DNA from: Coriobacteriaceae bacterium
GTDB lineage: Bacteria > Actinomycetota > Coriobacteriia > Coriobacteriales > Atopobiaceae
DNA length: 54,891 bases
Direction: 5' to 3'
Assembly: GCA_003862195.1 (NCBI GenBank)
Contig: QOUO01000011.1
Coordinates: 1-54,891 of the forward strand
This document shows positions 41,503 to 49,959 of this stretch, one piece after another. A model generated the notes under the pieces. The model saw only the letters and a list, made by a program, of their open reading frames with translations, had not been told where the DNA came from and did no database searches. Each line of letters starts with the position of its first letter. The first letter of the stretch is position 1. The position numbers and the translations under genes were made by a program.

Positions 41503-42159
41503 GTGAAGGATTGGGAGATTCGGCTCCCCGAGAACAAGAGGGCGAGGCTCGGCATGGGGAGACCCACTGCCGAGCTCGTGCTCAGGCAGTCCGGAGGCGA
41601 TTCGAGACGAAGAATCCCTTTAGCCGTGGCACGACGCATCCTGAAGCGTAACGAGGACGACAGCCTCTATCCCCTGACGGCGGAAGAACTAATGGCCCTT
41701 GAGACGAAGGTCGAAAGGGTGTGCTGCTCTCAGAGGGCGGAGGATCTACTCAACAGGAGGGGATACTCCTCAGAGGAGATGCGTGACAAGCTTCGTCAGG
41801 ATGGGTACTCAAAAGAGCTAGTCGACGAGTATGTGCGGCGAGCCGTTGAGGTAGGGCTCCTGGACGATAGCAGGTATGCCGAATCGTTCGCGCGTTCCAA
41901 GGTCGCTGCCGGATGGGGAGAGCGAAAGATCGCCTTGGCCCTCAGGGGAAAGGGCATCGACATCAAGGAGCTTGAGGACTGGCCCGATGACATGTTCAGT
42001 CACGAGGACGAGTTTGAAAGGGCGCTCGAACTTGCGAGCAGAAAGAGGTTCTCGGAGAAGAACAGGTTCCAGAAAGTAATGCGGTTCGTGTGCGGAAGAG
42101 GCTTCGACACGGGTGTCGCATATGAGGTTGCGCGCCGCGTCTGCGATGAGGGGACATGA
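41503..42159 (+). CDS. recX: RecA regulator RecX
   Basis: RecX caps or destabilises RecA filaments and limits SOS and recombination. The 218-residue protein has the RecX three-helix repeats (RGYSSEEMRDKLRQDGYSKE; DDSRYAESFARSKVAAGWG; GERKIALALRGKGI). An N-terminal extension of about 75 residues precedes them. GTG 41503 is 8 bases after GAGGAG and is preferred over the GTG at 41497, which is too close to it. Co-transcription with recA means both are SOS-induced. Confidence 0.9.
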   Translation: MKDWEIRLPENKRARLGMGRPTAELVLRQSGGDSRRRIPLAVARRILKRNEDDSLYPLTAEELMALETKVERVCCSQRAEDLLNRRGYSSEEMRDKLRQDGYSKELVDEYVRRAVEVGLLDDSRYAESFARSKVAAGWGERKIALALRGKGIDIKELEDWPDDMFSHEDEFERALELASRKRFSEKNRFQKVMRFVCGRGFDTGVAYEVARRVCDEGT

Positions 42160-42204
42160 CGATAGGTCGACCCCAAAAGCTCTCTTCAGAGATTGAAAAT
42201 GATT

Positions 42205-42244
42205 CCCGACACGGTATGCGGTTTAACCACTTTGCCGTGTCGGG
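42205..42244 (+). terminator. Probable terminator of recA-recX
   Basis: CCCGACACGG (42205-42214) pairs perfectly with CCGTGTCGGG (42235-42244), followed by ATGCTTCTCTCTTTC. The stem is strong and the tail is pyrimidine-rich but interrupted. Confidence 0.65.
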
Positions 42245-42309
42245 ATGCTTCTCTCTTTCGGAGGTCGAACTTACGGTCACGGTATCTATTTGGCGAACGG
42301 TACATTAGT

Positions 42310-42338
42310 TTGACAGTTTGAACGGATATACATAGGAT
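42310..42338 (+). promoter_or_regulatory. rny: rny promoter
   Basis: A perfect -35 TTGACA (42310-42315) is 17 bases from TAGGAT (42333-42338). Initiation near 42345 gives a leader of about 168 bases. Confidence 0.75.
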
Positions 42339-42344
42339 TAATAA

Positions 42345-42512
42345 TGCCGTTTGAGTATTTCCTCGACTGCTGCCATTGCAGTTGATATTTATATTTGCAC
42401 GTTGATTTACTGACAAAGGCTTCCAGGCTTGGATTTTCCTCTGATGGCGGGTTCTGCCAGAAATGGCAGTCTCCTGAACGACCATTGCTAAAGCATTCAT
42501 CAAGGAGTCCAC
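42345..42512 (+). promoter_or_regulatory. Long structured leader of rny
   Basis: The leader contains a perfect 6-bp stem CTGCCA/TGGCAG capped by the GNRA-type loop GAAA (42454-42469). A weaker stem GACTGC/GCAGTT lies further upstream. AAGGAG at 42501-42506 is the ribosome binding site. It matches no riboswitch class I know. Confidence 0.45.
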
Positions 42513-44063
42513 ATGGAAGTGATTATTGGCATTGTCTGCCTAGCGATAGGCGCCGTCGTCGCATATCTCGTAGTGTCCGGCGGTAACAACTCTAAGGTAC
42601 AGGAAGCCAACAGGTCGGTCGAAGAGGCCAAACAGCAGGCTGAGAGGATTGCCTCCGACGCGCGTCATGACGCGGAGACCGCAAAGAAGGCAGCCATCGT
42701 CGAGGCCCGCGAGGAGATTCTCCAGCTCAAGCAGAAGTCCGAGGCCGACGAGAAGAAGCGTAAGCAGGAGATTCAGAAGCTCGAGAACAGGATCATGCAG
42801 CGCGAGGAGTCCCTCGACAGGAGGAACGACGCGCTCGACCGCAAGGAGCACCAGCTTTCGAGCCTGCAGGGTCAGATTGACAAACGCAAGAGCGATGTCG
42901 ACAAGCTTTTCGCCAAGCAGACGTCCGAGCTCGAGCGCATCGCGGACCTCACGAGGGAAGACGCCCACAAGGAGCTTCTCGACAGGGTGCGTGCCGAGTC
43001 CGTTCGAGACGAGGCGCAGATTCTCCGCGAGTCCGAGCAGCGTGTCAGGGCACAGGCGGACAAGACGGCTCGCGAGATCGTGTCGACGGCAATCCAGCGT
43101 TGTGCTGCCGACCAGGCCGGTGAGATCACGGTTACGTCCGTGCACATTCCCTCCGACGACCTCAAGGGCCGCATCATCGGCCGAGAGGGCCGTAACATCA
43201 GGACCTTCGAGCAGGTGACCGGCGTCTCCCTCGTCATTGACGACACGCCGGAGACCGTCGTTCTGTCGAGCTTCAACCCTGTTCGCCGCGAGACGGCAAG
43301 GGTCACGCTCGAGAACCTCATCGCGGACGGCAGGATTCATCCCGCACGCATCGAGGAGATGTACAAGAAGGCGGAGAAGCTCGTCAACGAGCGCGTGCAG
43401 GAGGCTGGCGAGCAGGCTGCGTTCGACGCCGGCATTCACGACCTTCACCCCGAGCTGATCAAGACGCTCGGCGCGCTGCGATACCGCACCTCGTTCGGCC
43501 AGAACGTACTGCAGCACTCCATCCAGGTAAGCGAGCTGTGTGGAATCATGGCGTCCGAGCTCGGCCTTGACCCCGCTCCCGCCAAGAGGGCCGGCCTTCT
43601 CCACGACCTCGGCAAGGCGATAGACCACGAGGTCGAGGGGCCGCATGCCGTCATCGGTGCCGACCTGTGCCGCAGGTACGGAGAGAAGCCCGAGATCGTG
43701 CATGCCATCGAAGCGCACCATGCTGACATCGAGCCCAACACCGTCCTCGATGTTCTCGTTCAGGCGGCAGACGCTATTTCCGCCGCACGACCTGGCGCTC
43801 GCCGCGAGTCCGCGGAGAACTACATCAAGAGGCTCGAGAAGCTCGAGGAGATCTCGAACGCACATGAGGGCGTCGAGCGCACCTACGCTATGCAGGCAGG
43901 TCGCGAGCTTCACGTCATGGTGGAGCCCGAGAAGGTCTCCGACTCCGAGGCGACCGTCCTCGCCCACGACATCGCAAAGCAGATCGAGGACGAGATGGAG
44001 TACCCGGGCCAGGTTCGCGTGGTCGTGATCCGCGAATCCCGTGCGGTCGACATCGCGAAGTAG
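42513..44063 (+). CDS. rny: Ribonuclease Y
   Basis: This membrane-tethered endoribonuclease initiates mRNA decay. The 516-residue protein has one N-terminal membrane helix (VIIGIVCLAIGAVVAYLVV), a long coiled coil (about 30-195), a KH domain (GRIIGREGRNIRTFE, near 225) and an HD domain (LLHDLGKAIDHE, near 362). Its length matches the Bacillus enzyme. With PNPase and RNase J also here, the window encodes three main decay nucleases. It is followed by an ATPase gene after four bases. Confidence 0.96.
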   Translation: MEVIIGIVCLAIGAVVAYLVVSGGNNSKVQEANRSVEEAKQQAERIASDARHDAETAKKAAIVEAREEILQLKQKSEADEKKRKQEIQKLENRIMQREESLDRRNDALDRKEHQLSSLQGQIDKRKSDVDKLFAKQTSELERIADLTREDAHKELLDRVRAESVRDEAQILRESEQRVRAQADKTAREIVSTAIQRCAADQAGEITVTSVHIPSDDLKGRIIGREGRNIRTFEQVTGVSLVIDDTPETVVLSSFNPVRRETARVTLENLIADGRIHPARIEEMYKKAEKLVNERVQEAGEQAAFDAGIHDLHPELIKTLGALRYRTSFGQNVLQHSIQVSELCGIMASELGLDPAPAKRAGLLHDLGKAIDHEVEGPHAVIGADLCRRYGEKPEIVHAIEAHHADIEPNTVLDVLVQAADAISAARPGARRESAENYIKRLEKLEEISNAHEGVERTYAMQAGRELHVMVEPEKVSDSEATVLAHDIAKQIEDEMEYPGQVRVVVIRESRAVDIAK

Positions 44064-44067
44064 GAAC

Positions 44068-45150
44068 ATGCCTGGGGATTCAAAAGACCTCGTAGACTTC
44101 GTCGCTGCTATGGGAGGCGAGCGTTCCCTCAAGGTGGAGGAGAACTACGGAGACGGATTCGTCCGTCTCCGTGTCGCCGAGGCCGAGCGCAGGCAGGCCA
44201 AGCATGACATCCGCTGTGTGGAGGACGTCGTAATCGAGATGCTGCGCAACTCGAGGGACGCCGGCGCCCAGAACATCTTCGTGGCGACTACGCGCGAAGG
44301 CAACGTTCGAACGACCACGATTCTCGATGACGGGTGCGGCATCCCCGACGACATGCACGAGAGGATATTCGAGGCGCGCGTCACCTCAAAACTCGAGTCT
44401 GTTCACATGGACAGGTGGGGTATCCACGGCAGGGGCATGGCGCTGTACTCCGTCCGCGAGAACGCCGAGTCGGCTGAGGTCGTGAGCTCCGAGCCTGGCA
44501 AAGGCTCGGCGATTCGTGTTGTGACAAATGCCAAGAGCCTTGGCGAGCGCAAGGACCAGTCGACCTGGCCCTCCCTGGGGAAGGACGAGGACGGAAAGCA
44601 GACCATAGCGACAGGTCCGCACAACATAATCAGGACGTGTTGCGAGTTTGCCTTAGAGGAGAGGGGTCGCTGCGCCGTATACATCGGCTCGCCTGCCGAG
44701 ATCGTTTCGACCATTCGCAGGAGGGTGACGCCCTCGCTTGACGGTTCCGCGCTTCTCTTTGTGGACGACCTGTCGGAGCTTCCCGTTCTCGAAAGGATTC
44801 CCGCTGCGGCAGACGCAGGCGAGCTCATTCAGGTCGCGAGGTCGCTCGGGCTTGAGATGAGCGAGCGGACGGCGCATCGCATAATTGCGGGTCAGATCAA
44901 GCCACAGCGAAACGTCCTCTCGAAGATGACGCACAAGAGCGACAAGTCCATCCAAAGGGCCGTTGACCTCATGCGCGACAGGCGTGGCATGAAGATCTCC
45001 AAGTCAGACGTGGAGGAGTTCTCTCGTGCGGTCGAGAAGGACTTTCGAATACTAGCCGACAGGTATTACCTGAGCCTTGCAGACGATCCCCACATCAGGG
45101 TGTCTAAGGGGAAGATTGTCATCACGTTTGACGTTGATGAGGCTGATTAG
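44068..45150 (+). CDS. GHKL-type ATPase of unknown function
   Basis: I do not recognise a named gene. The 360-residue protein begins with a GHKL ATP-binding fold like that of MutL, Hsp90 and histidine kinases. The N box is VIEMLRNSRDAGA (Glu57, Asn61, Asp64), G1 is LDDGCGIPDD (Asp88-Gly91), G2 is GIHGRGMALYSV (118-129), and GKGSAIRV follows near 145. There is no histidine phosphoacceptor helix, sensor or receiver. The C-terminal 120 residues are basic and helical (ERTAHRIIAGQIKPQRN, then HKSDKSIQRAVDLMRDRRG) and may bind nucleic acid. It lies between rny and spoVS and starts four bases after rny, so it is probably translated from the rny transcript. MutL-like clamp or chaperone roles are guesses. 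Confidence 0.8.
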   Translation: MPGDSKDLVDFVAAMGGERSLKVEENYGDGFVRLRVAEAERRQAKHDIRCVEDVVIEMLRNSRDAGAQNIFVATTREGNVRTTTILDDGCGIPDDMHERIFEARVTSKLESVHMDRWGIHGRGMALYSVRENAESAEVVSSEPGKGSAIRVVTNAKSLGERKDQSTWPSLGKDEDGKQTIATGPHNIIRTCCEFALEERGRCAVYIGSPAEIVSTIRRRVTPSLDGSALLFVDDLSELPVLERIPAAADAGELIQVARSLGLEMSERTAHRIIAGQIKPQRNVLSKMTHKSDKSIQRAVDLMRDRRGMKISKSDVEEFSRAVEKDFRILADRYYLSLADDPHIRVSKGKIVITFDVDEAD

Positions 45151-45180
45151 ATTTCCTGTATTGAAATTATCTCAGGAAAT
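45151..45180 (+). promoter_or_regulatory. 8-bp inverted repeat after the GHKL gene
   Basis: ATTTCCTG (45151-45158) and CAGGAAAT (45173-45180) form a perfect inverted repeat with a 14-base AT-rich centre, starting right after the GHKL stop. No T-run follows on either strand, so an operator or stem-loop upstream of spoVS is more likely than a terminator. The remaining bases to 45244 show no convincing promoter. Confidence 0.5.
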
Positions 45181-45244
45181 GGTAGCTTTATCTGAATACG
45201 CAGTTTAAGCGCACTAGTTCGCATCGTAATGGGAGTCACGCAAG

Positions 45245-45565
45245 ATGGAGTTTCTCAAGGTCTCCAGCAAGTCATCCCCGGCTTCGGTTGCCGGGGCGAT
45301 TGCGGGAATGGTAAAGGACGGCGTGCCCGTCAACATGCAGGCCGTCGGTGCCGGTGCCGTCAACCAGGCGATTAAGGCGATTGCCATTGCCAGGGGGTTC
45401 CTCATCCCGACGGGCGTGGACATCTCCTGCGCCCCCACGTTTGCGGACATCCAGATCAATGGGGACAGCCGCACGGCCATAAGGATTGCCGTATACGTGC
45501 ATAGGCTGGGCCCCACCTCGAACACGGAGACATCCCCGCAGGACGACGCAACGGAGTTGGTATAG
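45245..45565 (+). CDS. spoVS: Stage V sporulation protein S (SpoVS)-like, Alba-family protein
   Basis: This small Alba-like nucleic-acid-binding protein affects division and spore coat assembly in Bacillus and also occurs in non-sporulating bacteria. The 106-residue protein matches strongly over the first 85 (LKVSSKSSPASVAGAIAGM, then GAGAVNQAIKAIAIARGFL, then FADIQINGDSRTAIRIAV). It adds a hydrophilic tail of about 20 residues beyond the usual 86. ATG 45245 follows GGGAG. It sits between the rny-GHKL pair and miaB; the rny-spoVS neighbourhood is also seen in Firmicutes. No sporulation genes are in the window. Confidence 0.93.
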   Translation: MEFLKVSSKSSPASVAGAIAGMVKDGVPVNMQAVGAGAVNQAIKAIAIARGFLIPTGVDISCAPTFADIQINGDSRTAIRIAVYVHRLGPTSNTETSPQDDATELV

Positions 45566-45566
45566 C

Positions 45567-46937
45567 TTGTCAAGAGTGCAAGAGCTCGTCGGAAAGACCT
45601 ACCACGTCAGGACGTTCGGCTGCCAGATGAATCTGCACGATTCCGAGCGCGTGGCAGGTCTGCTCGATGATTGCGGCTGCATACAGGTCGAGGACTCGGC
45701 AGAGGCTGACATCGTCGTCTTCATGACGTGCTCCGTCAGGGAGAAGGCGGACACGCACTTGTATGGCGAGGCATCAAACCTCGTACGGCTCCCCGATGCC
45801 CCAGACGGTCGCCGCGTGGTCGCGATTGGCGGCTGCATCGCCCAGCGTGACGGCGAGGCCCTCAAGAAGAAGATTCCAAACGTGGACGTCGTGTTCGGAA
45901 CGAGCGCCCTTGCCTCCCTTCCAGGCCTTCTCGTCAAGGCATTTGACGAGAAGGACGGCAAGTCCGTGTTCGTGGACACCGTCGAAGAGGGGAGGGGGTT
46001 CTCGACCGAGCTCCCCAGCCATCGCGAGCAGCAGTTCCACGCCTGGGTACCCATCATGACGGGCTGCAACAACTTCTGCACCTATTGCATAGTCCCCTAT
46101 GTGCGCGGCCGCGAGAAGAGCCGCGTGTTCGAGAGGATCGTCGACGAGTGCGACCGCCTCGTGTCCGATGGCGTCCGTGAGATCACGCTTCTCGGGCAGA
46201 ACGTAAACTCATATGGCCGTGACCTGTATGGCGAGCTTCGCTTTGCGGAACTTCTCCGTGCCGTCGGCAAGACTGGGGTTGAGCGGATCAGGTTCACTTC
46301 CTCGAACCCGAAGGACCTCTCGCCGGAGATCATTGCTGCCATGGCCGAGACCCCTAACGTGATGCCACACCTTCACCTTGCCGTGCAGAGTGGCTCCACA
46401 CGCGTCCTCAAGGCCATGAACCGCAGCTATACGAGGGAGAAGTACATCGACCTGGCAAAGCGGATTAAGTCCGTCATCCCAGGCATCGCGCTCTCGACGG
46501 ACATTATCGTGGGCTTCCCAGGCGAGACCGAGGAGGATTTCCAGCAGACGCTGTCGCTCGTCTCCGAGGTCGGCTTTTCATCTGCCTACACGTTCATCTA
46601 TTCGAAGCGCCCTGGTACGCCAGCTGCGAAGATCGAGGACGATACTCCGAGGGAGGTTGTCCAGGATCGTTTCGACCGCCTCGCAAAGCTGGTCGAGGAC
46701 CTTGCGCATGAGGCAAACCAGGTTGACTTGGACACGACTGTGACGTCCCTTGTCGAGGGTACCTCCAAGAAGGACGGCTCCGTGCTCGTGGGTCACAGCC
46801 CCAAGAACCAGACGGTGCTGTTTGACCTACCCGTAGGCGCTGCCGCGAGCGACTACATCGGAAAGATGTGCGACGTCCACGTTGACGTCGCGAAGACATG
46901 GTATCTGCGTGGAAAGCTCGTTGGCGACCCGCGATGA
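45567..46937 (+). CDS. miaB: MiaB: tRNA i6A37 methylthiotransferase
   Basis: This radical SAM enzyme turns i6A37 into ms2i6A37 in UNN-decoding tRNAs. The 456-residue protein has FGCQMNLHDSE (Cys19), CSVREKA and GCIAQRDGE for the auxiliary cluster. CNNFCTYC (Cys167, 171, 174) is followed by IVPYVRGREKSR, and a TRAM domain ends the protein. The TTG at 45567, ten bases after ACGGAG, is the best start; GTG 45576 is too distant from that site. miaA, which makes its substrate i6A, overlaps the end by four bases, so both steps are coupled. Confidence 0.95.
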   Translation: MSRVQELVGKTYHVRTFGCQMNLHDSERVAGLLDDCGCIQVEDSAEADIVVFMTCSVREKADTHLYGEASNLVRLPDAPDGRRVVAIGGCIAQRDGEALKKKIPNVDVVFGTSALASLPGLLVKAFDEKDGKSVFVDTVEEGRGFSTELPSHREQQFHAWVPIMTGCNNFCTYCIVPYVRGREKSRVFERIVDECDRLVSDGVREITLLGQNVNSYGRDLYGELRFAELLRAVGKTGVERIRFTSSNPKDLSPEIIAAMAETPNVMPHLHLAVQSGSTRVLKAMNRSYTREKYIDLAKRIKSVIPGIALSTDIIVGFPGETEEDFQQTLSLVSEVGFSSAYTFIYSKRPGTPAAKIEDDTPREVVQDRFDRLAKLVEDLAHEANQVDLDTTVTSLVEGTSKKDGSVLVGHSPKNQTVLFDLPVGAAASDYIGKMCDVHVDVAKTWYLRGKLVGDPR

Positions 46938-47872
46938 GCACGAGGGGCCGCGTCATAGCCATCGTCGGGCCGACGGCATCTGGCAAGAGCCAGCTTGCCG
47001 ATGAGGTCGCGGCAAGACTTGGCACTGCAGTCATATCGGTTGACTCGATGCAAGTCTATCGAGGCATGGACATCGGTACGGCTAAGACGCCTCCTGAGGA
47101 GCGCAAGGTACCACTGGAGATGGTTGATGTTGCCGATGTCGGCACTGACTTCTCCGTGCAGATGTTCCAAGACATGGCGCGGGGCTGCGCGGACGACCTC
47201 ATCTCACGAGGCCTAGTGCCGGTCCTGTGCGGCGGAACGGGTCTGTACCTTGATGCGGTGATTGACGAGATGGAATTTCCAAAGGGGCAGACAAACGGCA
47301 AGGTGCGTCAGCACTACGAGGAGATTGCGAAGACCCAGGGAGGGGAGAAGCTCTTCTCGATTTTGATGGAACGCGACCCGGAAAGCGCGCGGCTCATCCA
47401 TCCCAACAACGTTAGACGTGTAGCGCGTGCCCTTGAGATGCTGGACGATGGAACGTCGTATGCAGTGCAGCATCAGGGACTCAAGTCACACAGGCCGCAC
47501 TATGACGCCCTCATCTTCGGAATAGACCGCCCTCGCGAGCAGCTGTACGATCGCATTGACCGGAGAGTTGACCAAATGGTAAGTGATGGCCTCGTACAGG
47601 AGGTCAGAGCGCTGCTTGCAAGGGGGCTTAGGGAGTCGACGACGGCGAGCCAGGCAATAGGGTACAAGGAAGTTATCGCGTATCTCGACGGCCAATGCGA
47701 TATGGGCGAGTGCGTTACGACCATCAAAACCAGGTCCAGGCGATATGCCAAGCGGCAGCTATCGTGGCTGAGACGCGACGGCAGAACCCGGTGGATCGAC
47801 ATGAACGAGGTCTCGCTTGACGATGCTGCTGAACGCATTGTCAGCGAGTATCAAGGATTGGGAGACAATTAG
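46934..47872 (+). CDS. miaA: tRNA dimethylallyltransferase
   Basis: It transfers dimethylallyl from DMAPP to A37 of tRNA. The 312-residue protein has the P-loop IVGPTASGKSQLA, DSMQVYRGMDIGTAK, the GGTGLYLDAVID segment and ASQAIGYKEV. The ATG overlaps the miaB stop (ATGA). Its own stop shares one base with the hflX GTG, giving a miaB-miaA-hflX chain typical of many bacteria. Confidence 0.96.
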   Translation: MSTRGRVIAIVGPTASGKSQLADEVAARLGTAVISVDSMQVYRGMDIGTAKTPPEERKVPLEMVDVADVGTDFSVQMFQDMARGCADDLISRGLVPVLCGGTGLYLDAVIDEMEFPKGQTNGKVRQHYEEIAKTQGGEKLFSILMERDPESARLIHPNNVRRVARALEMLDDGTSYAVQHQGLKSHRPHYDALIFGIDRPREQLYDRIDRRVDQMVSDGLVQEVRALLARGLRESTTASQAIGYKEVIAYLDGQCDMGECVTTIKTRSRRYAKRQLSWLRRDGRTRWIDMNEVSLDDAAERIVSEYQGLGDN

Positions 47873-49167
47873 TGGGAAGGTTCGAGCCTCGATCTACAGC
47901 TCTGGTTCCAGAAAGAGCAATTCTCGTTGGAGTCGACAACAGCAAGTCCGAGTGGCCAATCGAGGAGTCGATGGACGAGCTTGAGAGGTTGGCTCACACT
48001 GATGGGGCCGAGGTCGTCTATAGGCTCACGCAGCGTCTCGACACCCCAGTCCCAAAGACCTTTATTGGAAGCGGTAAGGTCGAGGAACTCGTTACGCTCG
48101 TACACAATCTGGATGCGGACGTCGTGATCTTCGATGACGAGCTCAGTCCGTCGCAGCAGTCGAATCTTGAACGTGCAGTGGGCCGAAACGTCAAGGTGAT
48201 CGACAGGACCGCGCTCATCCTGGATATCTTTGGAGAGCATGCAAAAACGAACGAGGGCAGGCTGCAGGTGCAACTTGCCCAACTCCAGTATGTGTATCCG
48301 AGGCTTCGCGGAATGTGGAGCCATTTGGTGGGGGAGCAGACAAGGGGCGGAATAGGCAGCAGGTTTGGACAGGGTGAGAGCCAGCTCGAGGTTGACCGAC
48401 GTCTTGTGAGAAAGAGGATATCCTGGCTGAAGCGTGAGCTTGAGAAGCTGGAAACTAGGCTGGGAGTACGAAGCAAGGCCCGCTGGGATTCTGGCGTGTA
48501 CAGGGTCGCACTCGTTGGATACACGAATGCGGGGAAGTCAACGCTCCTAAACAGGCTCACAAATGCTGGCGTTTACGTGCAAGACGAACTGTTCGCGACT
48601 CTGGACCCCACGACCCGCTCATTGGAGCTGGAAGAGGGCCGGAAGATTACCGTAACAGATACAGTCGGATTCATTCAGAAGCTTCCGACGATGCTGGTGG
48701 AGTCATTTAAGTCGACTCTCGCCGAAGTAACTGCCGCCGATTTGATAATCAAGGTTGTTGACGCGTCAGACAGGAATAACGAGAAGGAAATTGACGCGGT
48801 GGATTCGATCCTAAGCGAAATCGGGGCCGATGAAATAGATTCGATCATCGTGTTCAACAAAGTTGATTTGATAGACGACTCCAGGAGAGCTTCAATACTT
48901 GCGGCGCATCCAAATTGTGAGTTCATATCGGCCAAGGATGGGTTTGGCATCCGTGGCCTGCTGTACAGAATCGCAAACGAGGCTTCCAAGGGAGACGAGC
49001 TGCTGACCGCAGTCGTTCCCTATGAGAAGGGGCTTCTCGTTAAGATGGTGCACGAACGATGCCAAGTAGTCCGTGAAGAGTACCAACAAGATGGTCTCTT
49101 TGTGACCGTAAAAGCACCGAAGCGGATGGCGGAGGTGCTTAAGCCATATGAATGCGATAGCGAGTAG
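47872..49167 (+). CDS. hflX: Ribosome-splitting GTPase HflX
   Basis: HflX dissociates stalled 70S ribosomes, often after heat or antibiotic stress. The 431-residue protein has the HflX N-terminal glycine-rich region (GEQTRGGIGSRFGQGE), G1 GYTNAGKST (near 216), DTVGFIQKLP (switch II) and NKVDLI (G4). A C-terminal domain completes it. The GTG start overlaps miaA by one base. Codon usage is clearly less GC-biased than upstream genes. It converges with the minus-strand gene ending at 49196; only 28 bases separate them and no terminator is evident. Confidence 0.95.
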   Translation: MGRFEPRSTALVPERAILVGVDNSKSEWPIEESMDELERLAHTDGAEVVYRLTQRLDTPVPKTFIGSGKVEELVTLVHNLDADVVIFDDELSPSQQSNLERAVGRNVKVIDRTALILDIFGEHAKTNEGRLQVQLAQLQYVYPRLRGMWSHLVGEQTRGGIGSRFGQGESQLEVDRRLVRKRISWLKRELEKLETRLGVRSKARWDSGVYRVALVGYTNAGKSTLLNRLTNAGVYVQDELFATLDPTTRSLELEEGRKITVTDTVGFIQKLPTMLVESFKSTLAEVTAADLIIKVVDASDRNNEKEIDAVDSILSEIGADEIDSIIVFNKVDLIDDSRRASILAAHPNCEFISAKDGFGIRGLLYRIANEASKGDELLTAVVPYEKGLLVKMVHERCQVVREEYQQDGLFVTVKAPKRMAEVLKPYECDSE

Positions 49168-49195
49168 ATGAGACTCCCAGTTTCAGAGCGAATGG

Positions 49196-49948
49196 CTACT
49201 GAATGAACAGCATCGTCAGAAGCAAAAGAACTGGCTGGTGGAATACATATATCGCGAGGGCGTGTCTACCTACGAACTCCAGTGGACTACAGTGAAGCTT
49301 CTCAAACCACGTGGCATATCCAGCATTGTGGTGACACGCAGAAAAGGCAGCTCCAGAGAGATAAAGGAAGACGAAGGGAATTAACGGATAATAATCGCCC
49401 GAACTGAAGGTCGGACTGGGAAATCCGGCCCAGGAGAGCCATCCACAGTCATAGAGCTGATGAGGAAGCCGAAGAGCAAGACCGAAGTTTCCGAAATACC
49501 CTGACGGAACATGCAGACAGAGCAAGAAGCATATCGCCATGATTATCGATATGAGATTTCCCTTAACATGAACTCCGACTCTGTCAAGAACAAAGCAGGT
49601 CAACGTGCATGCACCCATGCAGAAGATGATTCCGAAGTTTATAGGAATATCCACTCTGGCAAGGGTTGTGACCACGAAAATGAGAAGAGCGACCGCCAGG
49701 TATTTCAAGGACCTTTTGAAATTGTTGCGTGAGTAGGAGAACATGCACCCAGCAATAAAAACGAAGGTCCACGAGATTGTTGCACGCCAAACGTCGATGA
49801 ATGGTGAGGCGAAGAATCCGAGACGTAAGCCGGCGATGAATTTCAGGTCATAGCAAAAATGGAACAGCACCATGGATATGACGGAGAAGCCTCTGATCAC
49901 ATCAAAGGCGTGAATTCGACCCTTTTGGCCGGACTCTACTGATTCCAT
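49196..49948 (-). CDS. DUF1624/HGSNAT-like membrane protein (putative acyltransferase)
   Basis: The 250-residue integral membrane protein belongs to the group of heparan-alpha-glucosaminide N-acetyltransferase-like (DUF1624) proteins. It starts RIHAFDVIRGFSVISMVLFHFCYDL and has seven or so hydrophobic helices. A final GRHALAIYVFHQPVLLLL segment is typical of acyltransferase-3-like folds. The usual acceptor would be a surface sugar, but the substrate is unknown. It follows lexA after 11 bases on the same strand with AGGAGA upstream, so it may be co-transcribed with lexA and thus DNA-damage responsive. That link is an inference. Confidence 0.75.
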   Translation of the reverse strand: MESVESGQKGRIHAFDVIRGFSVISMVLFHFCYDLKFIAGLRLGFFASPFIDVWRATISWTFVFIAGCMFSYSRNNFKRSLKYLAVALLIFVVTTLARVDIPINFGIIFCMGACTLTCFVLDRVGVHVKGNLISIIMAICFLLCLHVPSGYFGNFGLALRLPHQLYDCGWLSWAGFPSPTFSSGDYYPLIPFVFLYLSGAAFSACHHNAGYATWFEKLHCSPLEFVGRHALAIYVFHQPVLLLLTMLFIQ

Positions 49949-49959
49949 CGGCCGTTCTC

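Noticed and set aside
42267-42278. GAAC-TTAC-GGTC upstream of rny as a LexA box
   Set aside because: The right half is mismatched, unlike all the supported boxes, and it is not positioned in the promoter core.
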